The position numbers were made by a program, and so were the translations under genes. A stretch of DNA of 17,826 nt from an uncultured Flavobacteriales bacterium (GTDB taxonomy: Bacteria; Bacteroidota; Bacteroidia; Flavobacteriales; Crocinitomicaceae), in contig CAMLDR010000086.1 in assembly GCA_946478775.1 (NCBI GenBank), positions 1-17,826 on the forward strand, written 5' to 3'. Below are positions 1 to 7,102 of this stretch, one piece after another. Numbering within the stretch: position 1 is the first letter of the stretch; every line of letters begins with the position of its first letter. Below the pieces are notes generated by a model that worked only from the letters and a program-made list of their open reading frames with translations, did no database searches and had not been told where the DNA came from.

Positions 1-1227
1 CAATGGGCTTTGGATAACGGAAAAGACTGGAAGGATTACTGGTGTAATGAAGAACGCAAACTGGTCCATTTCATCGGGAAAGACAATATTGTATTCCATG
101 CCATCATTTTCCCGATCTTATTGAAAGACCACGGAGGTTTCATTTTACCGGACAACGTACCGGCTTACGAGTTCCTGAACCTGGAAGGAGATAAATTCTC
201 TACTTCGCGGAACTGGGCGGTTTGGTTACACGAATACCTGGAAAGATACCCGGACAAAATCGATGAATTAAAATATACGCTGACCTGTATTGCACCCGAA
301 ACGAAGGATGCGGAATTTACCTGGAAGGAGTACCAGGCACGGGTGAACAACGAGTTGGCGGATATCCTGGGGAATTTTGTGAACCGGGCATTGGTGCTGA
401 CTCAAAAATATTACGAAGGAAAGGTTCCCGCATGTGGTGAATTGACGGCGGAAGATCAGCAGGTTCTGACAGATATGAAAGCGATCCCGCAGCGAATTGC
501 AGAATTGGTATACCAATACAAATTGCGCGATGCACAGGCGGAGGCAATGATGTTGGCGCGCATCGGGAACAAATACCTGGCCGACAACGAACCGTGGAAA
601 TTGGTGAAAACCGATCCGAAGCGGGTGGAAACGATTATGAATATTGCTTTGCAGATTACGGCGAACTTAGGTTTGGTACTGGATCCGTTTTTACCGGAAA
701 CAGCTGCCAAAATCCGTGCTTTTTTGGGAACCGAGCCAAAATCCTGGGACGAAGCAGGAAGTATTCTGCTTCAGGCCGGAGACCAAACCAACCCGCCAAG
801 CATTTTATTCCAAAAGATCGATGATGAGTTCGTGGCAAAAGAAGTGGAGTATTTACATGCTTCACAACCGGCTGCTGCAACGAATTTCCCTCCTCAAAAA
901 GAGGAAACGTCGTTTGATGATTTCACGAAAATGGATATCCGTTTGGGAACGATCACAGATGCAATCCGCGTTCCGAAGGCAGATAAATTGCTGCAGTTGA
1001 CTGTCAATACAGGAATTGATACCCGTACGATCGTTTCCGGAATAGCGGAACACTACACACCGGAAGAAGTGATCGGAAAGACAGTAGCTGTTTTGATGAA
1101 CCTTGCGCCAAGAAAAATCCGTGGTGTGGAATCACAGGGAATGATCCTGATGGCTGAGAACGAAGAAGGAAAACTGAGTTTTATGATCCCGGAGAAAGGA
1201 TTTGAGGCTGGGGGAGAGATCCGATAG
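1..1227 (+). CDS. metG: Methionine--tRNA ligase (MetRS), 3' part; 5' end outside the window
   Basis: Charges tRNA-Met with methionine in the cytoplasm. The reading frame is open to base 1 (it begins Gln-Trp-Ala-Leu), so the TTG at 10 is not the start; 408 codons remain and the N-terminal part of the Rossmann catalytic domain, with HIGH, is missing. Visible in order: the end of the catalytic domain (FIGKDNIVFH, then the signature loop KFSTS at 193-207, in place of KMSKS), the alpha-helical anticodon-binding domain including NEPWKLVK, a linker, and a C-terminal EMAPII/Arc1p-like tRNA-binding domain from about base 910 (FDDFTKMDIRLG, then NLAPRKIRG and SQGMILMA). Bacterial MetRS with this appended domain usually dimerises through it. 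The stop is 15 bp before the left inverted repeat; no terminator hairpin follows. Identification is secure. Confidence 0.97.
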   Translation, partial: QWALDNGKDWKDYWCNEERKLVHFIGKDNIVFHAIIFPILLKDHGGFILPDNVPAYEFLNLEGDKFSTSRNWAVWLHEYLERYPDKIDELKYTLTCIAPETKDAEFTWKEYQARVNNELADILGNFVNRALVLTQKYYEGKVPACGELTAEDQQVLTDMKAIPQRIAELVYQYKLRDAQAEAMMLARIGNKYLADNEPWKLVKTDPKRVETIMNIALQITANLGLVLDPFLPETAAKIRAFLGTEPKSWDEAGSILLQAGDQTNPPSILFQKIDDEFVAKEVEYLHASQPAAATNFPPQKEETSFDDFTKMDIRLGTITDAIRVPKADKLLQLTVNTGIDTRTIVSGIAEHYTPEEVIGKTVAVLMNLAPRKIRGVESQGMILMAENEEGKLSFMIPEKGFEAGGEIR

Positions 1228-1241
1228 ATTTACACATATTG

Positions 1242-1273
1242 TCTCCCGCAGAGGTGCGCAGAAGAGCGCAGAG
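1242..1273 (+). repeat. Left inverted-repeat arm, 32 bp, of the GxxExxY unit
   Basis: The arm begins TCTCCCGC and contains three phased copies of a CGCAGAG/CGCAGAA word at exact 10-bp spacing (starting 1248, 1258, 1268 or within one base). Compared with the reverse complement of 1801-1832, 26 of 32 positions match with no gap. It starts 15 bp after the metG stop. Confidence 0.75.
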
Positions 1274-1416
1274 TATCTATGCTATTGGTTTCAAGTAAAT
1301 TTCTCTCACACGATTGTTTTTATTTCCAAAACTTTTAATATAAAATACAGAGAAATTTATTAAAAATCAAGAGGTTAGCTTGTTGTGTTTCAAAAATGTT
1401 CATTCTAATTTAGAGT

Positions 1417-1794
1417 ATGAACGAAAACGAAATCAGCTACGAAATCCGTAAAGCAATTTATGAGGTTTATGAAGAATTGGGCCCTGGGTTGTTAGAATCA
1501 TCCTATGAATTTGCCCTAAAATATGAACTTGAACGGGCAGGACTCAAAGTAAGATCTCAGGTGGCTCTTCCGTTGAGGTATAAGGATTTAATGGTGCAAA
1601 ATGCATATAAACTTGACTTGCTTGTTGAAGACAAAGTAATCATTGAATTGAAATCAGTGGATGTGATTCATAAAGTGCATCACAAGCAATTAATAAGTTA
1701 TCTAAAGCTTTCCGATTTAAAATTGGGAATACTTGTAAATTTCAATACTGTTTTTTTAAAGGATAATATCTTTCGAAAAGTAAATGGACTTTAA
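1417..1794 (+). CDS. GxxExxY family protein, PD-(D/E)XK nuclease-like fold
   Basis: A 125-aa protein with the defining motif G-LL-E-SS-Y at residues 24-30, preceded by an amphipathic helix (EIRKAIYEVYEELG). The core then reads like a PD-(D/E)XK nuclease: D67 in YKLDLLVEDK, E77-L-K79 in the following strand, and a HHKQLISYL helix (residues 88-96), as is usual in this family. Length matches the usual ~125-130 aa. The family's function is not established; nuclease activity is only suggested by the fold. The ATG at 1417 is preceded by an AT-rich 140-bp leader without a Shine-Dalgarno sequence, which is normal in this phylum. Base composition is more AT-rich than metG. The gene stands alone between inverted repeats, consistent with an acquired unit. 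Confidence 0.9.
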   Translation: MNENEISYEIRKAIYEVYEELGPGLLESSYEFALKYELERAGLKVRSQVALPLRYKDLMVQNAYKLDLLVEDKVIIELKSVDVIHKVHHKQLISYLKLSDLKLGILVNFNTVFLKDNIFRKVNGL

Positions 1795-1800
1795 CAAATG

Positions 1801-1832
1801 TTCTGCGAACCTCTGCGCTCCTCCGCGGGAGA
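1801..1832 (-). repeat. Right inverted-repeat arm, 32 bp, of the GxxExxY unit
   Basis: Reads TTCTGCGAAC, CTCTGCGCTC, CTCCGCGGGA on the plus strand, that is three related words in a 10-bp register, and ends GCGGGAGA. It begins six bases after the GxxExxY stop and ends 18 bp before the ClC ATG, so it lies in the ClC leader and could influence its transcription or translation. Confidence 0.75.
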
Positions 1833-1850
1833 ATCCCTATTTTTGTGGGC

Positions 1851-3128
1851 ATGACTGAAAGAAGAAGGATTGTCCTGTATAATGATGTGAAATTGGTGAT
1901 CGTTTCGATGGTGACTGCTTTGATTTGTTGTATTTGTGCATTTGTTTTGAAATGGTTGACTGAGTATTTTCAGCATGAATTATATGCGTTTGCTTCTAAA
2001 ACAAGTCTTTTCTGGTTCATTGTTTTGCCTACCGTTGGAATTACCACGATCTATTTTCTGCGCAAATACCTGTTTAAGAACCGGAAAAACAAAGGAATTA
2101 CTGAAATCTATAAAACACTCGATCAACGTAAGGATCATCTGCCCCTATTCAAAGTTCCTTCCCACTTACTGAATGGGTTTTTTACCGTCGTTTTTGGCGG
2201 ATCAACCGGGATTGAGGTTTCTACCGTTGTAGCAACAGCTACTGTTGGAAATGAAGCCTATAAGCGGGATTTTTCTGCCAAGATGTACAAACGCGAATTG
2301 GTCAGTGCGGGTGTAGTTGCCGGAGTAGGCGTTTTGTTCGGAAGTCCTTTGGTTGGGTTGTTCTTTGCTTTGGAAGTCATAGCCAGAAAGGTTAACAGAT
2401 CGTTGCTGATCAGTTGTATTTCAGCGGGGTTGATCACGTGGGTTTTTATTCTGACTCAGAATAGTAAACCCTTACTTCCGTTTGAAGTGCAGGATTGGGC
2501 CTGGAAGGCTTTGCCTTTTTTCATTTTGCTGAGTTTATTTGGCGCTTTGCTCTCGGTTTATTTCACCGTTTTGGTCATCCGGATCAAAGACTTCTTTGGA
2601 AAGATCCCCAATAATTTCCTGCGTGTGAACCTGGGAGCTTTATTGGTTGGATTGGCTATAGTCTGTCTACCTTTTCTATATGGCGACAGTTATCATGGAT
2701 TGACGGAACTGATAACACAAGTTCTTGCCAGGGAACCGGTTTCACTTTTGATCCTGGGATTACTGATTTTGCTCAAACCATTGGTTGCGGCTCTGACCTT
2801 AGGCGCCGGTGGTGATGGCGGTTTATTTGCTCCGAGTATTGTGGTGGGAGCGGTTTTGGGATTATTCTTTGCCCTGGTCTGCAACCGGATTTTTCATACA
2901 GAACTCATTCCGCTTAATTTCGCTTTGGCCGGAGTTGCTGCTACGCTTTCATCTGCTATTTCTGCACCATTTACTGCCTTGATATTAGTTTGTAACCTGG
3001 TTCCGAACGGATATGCGCTTTTCCTCCCGATCCTTATCAGCAGCTTCCTGGCGCAGCGCATTGCGAAGTTTATTCTTCCGTATAATGTATACACATATGG
3101 AGGATTGGAGAACCCATCTGCTAAATAG
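1851..3128 (+). CDS. ClC-family chloride channel or transporter
   Basis: A 425-aa polytopic inner-membrane protein of the ClC family without C-terminal CBS domains. I chose ATG 1851; a GTG two codons upstream is possible. Family landmarks, numbered from 1851: KGIT at 81-84 in the place of SGIP; G-I-E-V-S-T at 120-125 in the place of GREGPT, keeping the external gating glutamate (E122); the SPLVG-LFFALEV helix at 165-176; and GLFAP (324-328) matching GxFxP. In my hand alignment to E. coli ClC-ec1, the internal proton glutamate E203 corresponds to V176 and the central serine S107 to K81. These changes suggest a passive channel or a weakly coupled transporter, but function cannot be settled from motifs. 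The stop leaves one base before the convergent small ORF on the other strand. Confidence 0.9.
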   Translation: MTERRRIVLYNDVKLVIVSMVTALICCICAFVLKWLTEYFQHELYAFASKTSLFWFIVLPTVGITTIYFLRKYLFKNRKNKGITEIYKTLDQRKDHLPLFKVPSHLLNGFFTVVFGGSTGIEVSTVVATATVGNEAYKRDFSAKMYKRELVSAGVVAGVGVLFGSPLVGLFFALEVIARKVNRSLLISCISAGLITWVFILTQNSKPLLPFEVQDWAWKALPFFILLSLFGALLSVYFTVLVIRIKDFFGKIPNNFLRVNLGALLVGLAIVCLPFLYGDSYHGLTELITQVLAREPVSLLILGLLILLKPLVAALTLGAGGDGGLFAPSIVVGAVLGLFFALVCNRIFHTELIPLNFALAGVAATLSSAISAPFTALILVCNLVPNGYALFLPILISSFLAQRIAKFILPYNVYTYGGLENPSAK

Positions 3129-3129
3129 T

Positions 3130-3300
3130 TTATTCTTCCGGATAGTCATCTGTATCGCTATCGAGTAACCCGGTTTCAGACGATTTATGTTTCAGGTATC
3201 GAATCACTTGTATAATGAATACCGTTATCGAATACACTGCTGCAATTCCCATGATAATGAAAACCCAGGAACTGGTGTGTGATAACGATAAGTAAAGCAT
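3130..3300 (-). CDS. Small single-pass membrane protein, 56 aa, not recognised
   Basis: Begins at ATG (complement of 3298-3300) and ends at TAA (3130-3132). The peptide starts MLYLSLSHTSSW, has one hydrophobic segment at about residues 12-33 (WVFIIMGIAAVYS then ITVFIIQV), a basic cytosolic-side patch RYLKHK at 34-39, and an acidic tail DSDTDDYPEE. The positive-inside rule predicts the C-terminus in the cytoplasm. It lies 16 bp downstream of the MpaB-like gene on the same strand, so it is probably the third gene of that operon. The orderly topology (hydrophobic, basic, acidic) and operon spacing argue for a real gene. I do not recognise a family; a small accessory subunit of the membrane-associated oxygenase or of the DUF1003 protein is one possibility. 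Confidence 0.65.
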   Translation of the reverse strand: MLYLSLSHTSSWVFIIMGIAAVYSITVFIIQVIRYLKHKSSETGLLDSDTDDYPEE

Positions 3301-3316
3301 TGCCCTTTAAATTGGA

Positions 3317-4516
3317 TCAGTGTTCAGTAATCTTCTTCCTCCCATGACTTTCCAAATACGCATTTACGATCTTATTTTGGGCCTTTCGATTGCGCAGTAC
3401 TGATCGTTTATAACTCTTTTCAGAACGAAGAACGAAAGTTTGTCCCAAACGCACAAAGAAACGCTGAATAGGAGGGTGAATCCGCCAGGAAGTTGGAGGA
3501 AGCTGCATGGTTTCGCAGGATGCTTTTCCGAGAAAGTACCAATTGTAACCTAAATGGGTATTGTACACCAAACGCTTCTGCCATTTTTTGGCTGGAAAAG
3601 GTCCTTCGATCGGCTCGCGGGTAAGTGCTAAGGCCAATGCAATTGTATCTGCATCTGCCGGAGCCTGTGTAATGGTCCAGGCATAGATGGCGCGAATGGC
3701 TTCTGATTCTGTTTCCGGGAAAACCGTTTCCGGAGTTCCAAGTAAGTATCCTACATATTTCCAAAAGTGGAACAAGCCCTGAATTTCAGAGGCTGTTGGT
3801 TTCATTCCCAGTTTGCGCAATCCGTCTAAAAAGATGATGGAAAAACCGAGGTTGGTGGCCAGCATATCCCACTGATTGAGAGGTGCGCCCCAATCTGCTT
3901 CCTGCCATTTTCCTTCTTCCAGAATACTAACGCGTGCATAGGCATGCATCAAACGGATCTTCAAACACTCTTTTAAGCCGTTTTGAGGACTTGTAATGGC
4001 ATTTTCTCCAACGATCTTAACCCAGAACTCGGTGGTTTCGGTTAGTCGTTTAGCGGCGCCCTTTTTCAGTGCTCCTGTAAATACAAGCGGTTTGTTGATA
4101 GCAGAGGATTCATAGCCGCCCATTAAGCAGTAATTGCGTAAAACCATCAAACCGAGAGAGCCGGACCTTCTGCAAAGTGCCGCTCCTTTTTCCAGCAATT
4201 CTTCATCCAGCCAGGAAGGCTTGCTTGTTGTTTCGGATATGATCTGCTGCAATGAAACCGGAATGTCAGCTACTTGCTCTCCGTTGAGCAGGTCATTGAT
4301 CCATTGGTCGGCCTGCCTGAATCCATGCACCTGATATACGTCACGAATTACGTGGTCTGCCAGCTGATCGGTTTCAAAGAGCCAGGGAACAAATTGTTCG
4401 ATTTCTGCCTTTTCAGGGAAAGGACCATTGAGCTTTTCGGCCAGTTTCTTTCCATTTCCACTTTTCCAGTAGATTGCGAAGCCTGGTGAAGGATAATAGA
4501 ATCGGGAAGGAATCAT
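3317..4516 (-). CDS. MpaB/latex-clearing-protein-like oxygenase (DUF2236 family)
   Basis: A 399-aa protein resembling the ER-bound oxygenase MpaB/rubber oxygenase (Lcp) catalytic domain family, which binds b-type heme and includes the polyisoprene-cleaving Lcp proteins. Visible features: an all-helical body, R157-L-T-E-T161 followed by KIRLMHAYARVS with H191, then WGAPLNQWDMLATNLGFS (209-226) and FLDGLRKLG. From memory, Lcp of Streptomyces K30 uses R164, T168 and axial H198; spacings of 4 and 34 residues are reproduced here by R157, T161 and H191, while the Lcp lysine between R and T is E160. No signal peptide is evident, unlike secreted Lcp, so an intracellular role is likely and the substrate is unknown. 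The start overlaps the upstream DUF1003 stop (ATGA), implying translational coupling. The basic C-terminus (RNRKAQNK, then HGRKK) is a tail of unknown role. Confidence 0.82.
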   Translation of the reverse strand: MIPSRFYYPSPGFAIYWKSGNGKKLAEKLNGPFPEKAEIEQFVPWLFETDQLADHVIRDVYQVHGFRQADQWINDLLNGEQVADIPVSLQQIISETTSKPSWLDEELLEKGAALCRRSGSLGLMVLRNYCLMGGYESSAINKPLVFTGALKKGAAKRLTETTEFWVKIVGENAITSPQNGLKECLKIRLMHAYARVSILEEGKWQEADWGAPLNQWDMLATNLGFSIIFLDGLRKLGMKPTASEIQGLFHFWKYVGYLLGTPETVFPETESEAIRAIYAWTITQAPADADTIALALALTREPIEGPFPAKKWQKRLVYNTHLGYNWYFLGKASCETMQLPPTSWRIHPPIQRFFVRLGQTFVLRSEKSYKRSVLRNRKAQNKIVNAYLESHGRKKITEH

Positions 4517-5217
4517 TCTTTTCCGCGGTTGTGTTTCAGAAGCAGATCTTTCATCGTATCCAGCTGAATTTTCTGCATTTCGAGTAATTCCTGCTGCTGG
4601 TGAATGATGAGGTGATCGATCTTGTCGTGCAATAAACGAATCTCCACTTCTGACTTCAGGTTAATCATGTAATCTTTTTTAGCGCGTTCCCGGTCTTTCT
4701 CTTCCTGCCTGTTCTGGCTCATCATAATAACCGGTGCCTGGAGTGCTGCCAGACAGGATAGGATGAGGTTTAAAAGAATGAAGGGATAGGGGTCGAAGCC
4801 TTTATTGAGCAAAACAAATGCATTGAATGCAATCCAGATTAAAAGGAAAGTCATGAATGAAATGATGAATGTCCAGCTTCCACCAAAGGTTGCCACCTTA
4901 TCAGCTATGCGCTGACCGAAAGTGTCTGAAGAATCCCGGTCTTCCTCCAGTTGATCTGAAAGCAGTTTTTTTTCATTCAGGGATTCGAGAACCGTTTTGT
5001 CAAGGTCGGAAAGTTCACCCAATTGCTCCTGCATCATAGCGGAAAGGTATTTTTCCCGGTAGTTGTTTAGTTCACTGATGGATAAATGGCAGTTTTCATT
5101 GAAATCCGGATTTTCTTTTTGAATGAGGTCAAAAACGGAACCCCGGATTGTTTTGGCCGATATGCGTTCGGAAAGCGGAAATTCTGCCTGGGAAAGATCG
5201 CTGCGAAAAGTGCTCAT
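4513..5217 (-). CDS. DUF1003 family membrane protein
   Basis: A 234-aa protein with the DUF1003 signature: RIADKVATFGGSWTFI (103-118) leading into a first membrane span (about 115-135), the FDPYPFILLNLILS loop and second span (141-165), then APVIMMSQNRQ and a charged region KDRERAKKDYMINLKSE. The N-terminal 100 residues are hydrophilic and contain C43-H44, and the C-terminal 45 residues (HDKIDHLIIHQQQELLEMQK) look like a coiled coil on the cytoplasmic side. The biochemical role of the family is not established; CorA-like two-helix topology has been suggested by analogy only. It is the first gene of a three-gene minus-strand operon with the MpaB-like protein and a small membrane protein; the ATGA overlap indicates coupled translation. 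Confidence 0.9.
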   Translation of the reverse strand: MSTFRSDLSQAEFPLSERISAKTIRGSVFDLIQKENPDFNENCHLSISELNNYREKYLSAMMQEQLGELSDLDKTVLESLNEKKLLSDQLEEDRDSSDTFGQRIADKVATFGGSWTFIISFMTFLLIWIAFNAFVLLNKGFDPYPFILLNLILSCLAALQAPVIMMSQNRQEEKDRERAKKDYMINLKSEVEIRLLHDKIDHLIIHQQQELLEMQKIQLDTMKDLLLKHNRGKE

Positions 5218-5251
5218 GTAACTGAAATTTGTCTTGTGAATTTAAGGAGAG

Positions 5252-5279
5252 CAAATGGATTAAACCAAAAAAGCCTCAA
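5252..5279 (-). promoter_or_regulatory. Possible Bacteroidota-type promoter of the DUF1003 operon
   Basis: On the minus strand TTG (5277-5279) is followed after 17 bases by TCCATTTG (5252-5259), which matches TAnnTTTG except at one of the six fixed positions. The predicted transcript starts near 5245, about 30 bases before the ATG. The TTG box falls inside the terminator stem of the preceding gene. Weak motifs in AT-rich DNA, so treat as a candidate. Confidence 0.25.
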
Positions 5280-5311
5280 TTTGTCTGCGGTTAACGGACA
5301 AATTGAGGCTT
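5264..5311 (-). terminator. Intrinsic terminator of the 553-aa secreted-protein gene
   Basis: A perfect 15-bp inverted repeat (5271-5285 with 5297-5311, 11-base loop). In the minus-strand transcript the stem is followed directly by a run of U (AAAAAA on the plus strand just left of the stem). It begins 20 bases downstream of the stop at 5332 and separates that gene from the DUF1003 operon. Confidence 0.88.
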
Positions 5312-5331
5312 CTCATACGATTCAATGAGTA

Positions 5332-6993
5332 TTATTCGAAATCGAATTTAATCATGACATCCTGTTTTTCTTTCTTATAGATTTCCATCAGGAAGGTATT
5401 GTCAGATGCTTTACAAATACGAGTTACACGGAACTGATAAGCCTTATAACCACCAAGGTCGTTCATGTCGGCCAATTTGATTCTTTCCCATTCACCTGTT
5501 TTGTCGCTCACTTTTATAGCCATTAGGTAACCACCTAATCCGTTTTTGTGTGCAGCAGGAGCTTCATTTTTACCCAACGTTGCATTTTTCTCGTTGTCTA
5601 CAAATATCATGTAGTGATCAGAACCACTGTTGATGTAAGTGTAACTTAACTGTCCTTCGGAGAAAGGGTTGTAATTGTCACCCAATACCAGGGCTTGATT
5701 TTTAGGAAGTTTTGTAATCCAGGCCAATTCACCGCCTTTAGAGATTTTCGCAACAACCATACTACCGAAATGCGCAACATTCGTAGTTCCTGTCATATAC
5801 ATTTCATTACGTACATATTTTTGTTCTCCGGTAACGATGAAACTTCCGTCTTTCTGTGCAAAAAAGTCGATCATTTGAAGGTCTTCGATTCCTTCCCGCC
5901 CTTTTTTCTCACTAGCGTCTTGTTTTTTTGCCTGACGTTCGGATAAATAAGATTTGATCAATTCTTGTGGGAATTCGATATTATAGATGCCGTTTACTTC
6001 AAATTCCGGAGAAATGGTAAATCCGTAGATTCCATTAGCCATGAAAGCGAGTGTGGCACTCATTCCCATGGAAAAAGTTCCTTTGAAATCCAACCCGGAA
6101 GCATAGAAAGAAGAACAGATCACGTCTCCATCAGCATCTTCAATCAGACGCATTCTGTTGAAGAATAGTGTTCCGTCTGTTCCATCCAGTTTGTGTGTTT
6201 GAATACCTTCTTTTGAAACCGTGATTAACTCCAGTTCCTTTGTTGATGTCAGGTATGAGATCATGTAAACCAAACCTTTGGATGTTACCGTATAAGCGAT
6301 GTTATTCATCTCAGCTTCTGTATGAGGCATTTTGTATTCACCTCCCCAAATCGGGTTCATTGATTTGTCAAACACATGAAACCCTAATTCATCGTAATTT
6401 TTTGCATCACGCTTAGTTTCCGGTTTCAAACGGTATTGCACCATGATATGAGATTTATCATATGATTGGTAGACCGTAAAGTTCACGCCAACAAAAGTAA
6501 GCCCTTCCATAGCACCTGCTTTTGCCGTTCCCCATGATAAAGGGAAATCCCCTTCTTCATCACGTTCACCTTTTGTGATTTTACGTTTTGTTTGAAGCAA
6601 GGAAACTGCTTTCCCCATGCTTAATTCTTCAGCATCTATCTCCATACTGAAAAGTTCAAAACCTTTTATACTGCTATTGTACATTTCATATAAGTAAAAC
6701 ACACCCTCGCTTGTTTGAACAATTCGCTGAAGATTACTGCCTTTTTTAAGAGCCGGAGTAGTCTTTTTCTTAAGTTGATCACCGCTTGTACCATCAAAAG
6801 TCTGGAGGGTAATTTCAATACCGTCCGTTTTCACTGACAATACGTTTCCATTTGGAAGCGTCACATACTGTTTGCTAGCTGCATCTACTACTTCATAAGG
6901 TTTCCCGGTACTTACGTCTACCTTTGATCCGCCTTTTTGAGCAAAGGAAAAGGTGCTTAGAGTAATTAAGGATAGAAAGATTATTTTTTTCAT
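5332..6993 (-). CDS. Secreted protein of unknown function, 553 aa
   Basis: The N-terminus MKKIIFLSLITLSTFSFAQ is a clear Sec signal peptide with a likely cleavage after SFA or AQ, so the mature protein is periplasmic or exported. There is no T9SS sorting domain: the end is DVMIKFDFE. The mature chain alternates short beta-like segments with glycines and charged turns, for example LPNGNVLSVKTDG, SEGVFYLYEMY, KDGSFIVTGEQKYV and DNTFLMEIYKK, which recalls beta-propeller blades, but I cannot assign a family. A charged insert around residues 355-372 (RQAKKQDASEKKGREG) looks like an exposed linker. It probably forms a single-gene unit: its own terminator follows, and a TATATTTG box lies upstream. 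The PhoH gene upstream is on the same strand, about 110 bp away. Confidence 0.85.
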   Translation of the reverse strand: MKKIIFLSLITLSTFSFAQKGGSKVDVSTGKPYEVVDAASKQYVTLPNGNVLSVKTDGIEITLQTFDGTSGDQLKKKTTPALKKGSNLQRIVQTSEGVFYLYEMYNSSIKGFELFSMEIDAEELSMGKAVSLLQTKRKITKGERDEEGDFPLSWGTAKAGAMEGLTFVGVNFTVYQSYDKSHIMVQYRLKPETKRDAKNYDELGFHVFDKSMNPIWGGEYKMPHTEAEMNNIAYTVTSKGLVYMISYLTSTKELELITVSKEGIQTHKLDGTDGTLFFNRMRLIEDADGDVICSSFYASGLDFKGTFSMGMSATLAFMANGIYGFTISPEFEVNGIYNIEFPQELIKSYLSERQAKKQDASEKKGREGIEDLQMIDFFAQKDGSFIVTGEQKYVRNEMYMTGTTNVAHFGSMVVAKISKGGELAWITKLPKNQALVLGDNYNPFSEGQLSYTYINSGSDHYMIFVDNEKNATLGKNEAPAAHKNGLGGYLMAIKVSDKTGEWERIKLADMNDLGGYKAYQFRVTRICKASDNTFLMEIYKKEKQDVMIKFDFE

Positions 6994-7009
6994 TATTCGA
7001 TTTTTTTGT

Positions 7010-7017
7010 CAAATATA
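7010..7017 (-). promoter_or_regulatory. TATATTTG box upstream of the secreted-protein gene
   Basis: Exact match to the Bacteroidota -7 element TAnnTTTG on the minus strand, 16 bases before the ATG at 6993. No TTG is found 17-23 bases further upstream, so only half of the expected promoter is present. Confidence 0.35.
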
Positions 7018-7046
7018 GTTATTCATTTGATTATTCACTATTTGGG

Positions 7047-7082
7047 CCTGTCGGGATGGGTTGAAGTGCTCACCCCAACAGG
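7047..7082 (-). terminator. Weak hairpin downstream of the PhoH gene
   Basis: CCTGTCGGG (7047-7055) pairs with CCCAACAGG (7074-7082) with one internal mismatch around an 18-base loop. It sits 20 bases past the PhoH stop, but no U-tract follows on the minus strand, so termination by it is doubtful. Confidence 0.25.
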
Positions 7083-7102
7083 TTTCATCTTAAAGTTTCA
7101 AC

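Larger units (their letters stand above)
1242..1832. other. 591-bp unit: GxxExxY gene between inverted repeats, possible small mobile or repeat-borne cassette
   Basis: The outermost bases are TCTCCCGC on the left and GCGGGAGA on the right, so the unit has terminal-inverted-repeat geometry with one gene inside. No transposase is encoded and I see no convincing target-site duplication: the flanks are ACATATTG and ATCCCTAT. Either a non-autonomous element or a gene bracketed by dispersed repeats would fit. The boundary assignment is inferred from symmetry alone. Confidence 0.45.

Noticed and set aside
1383..1413. TTG (1383-1385) and TAATTTAG (1406-1413) as a promoter for the GxxExxY gene
   Set aside because: Spacing of 20 fits, but the -7 box has a mismatch and would start transcription at or inside the ATG.
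1242..1832. Insertion sequence
   Set aside because: No transposase and no target duplication; reported only as a repeat-bracketed unit.
1851..3128. ClC protein lacking the gating glutamate altogether (GSTGI read as the GREGP equivalent)
   Set aside because: An ungapped alignment from the downstream glycine places E122 of GIEVST exactly at the gating position, so the glutamate is present.
3130..3300. Small ORF as a chance frame opposite the ClC 3' flank
   Set aside because: Hydrophobic-basic-acidic layout and operon spacing favour a real gene; kept with moderate confidence.
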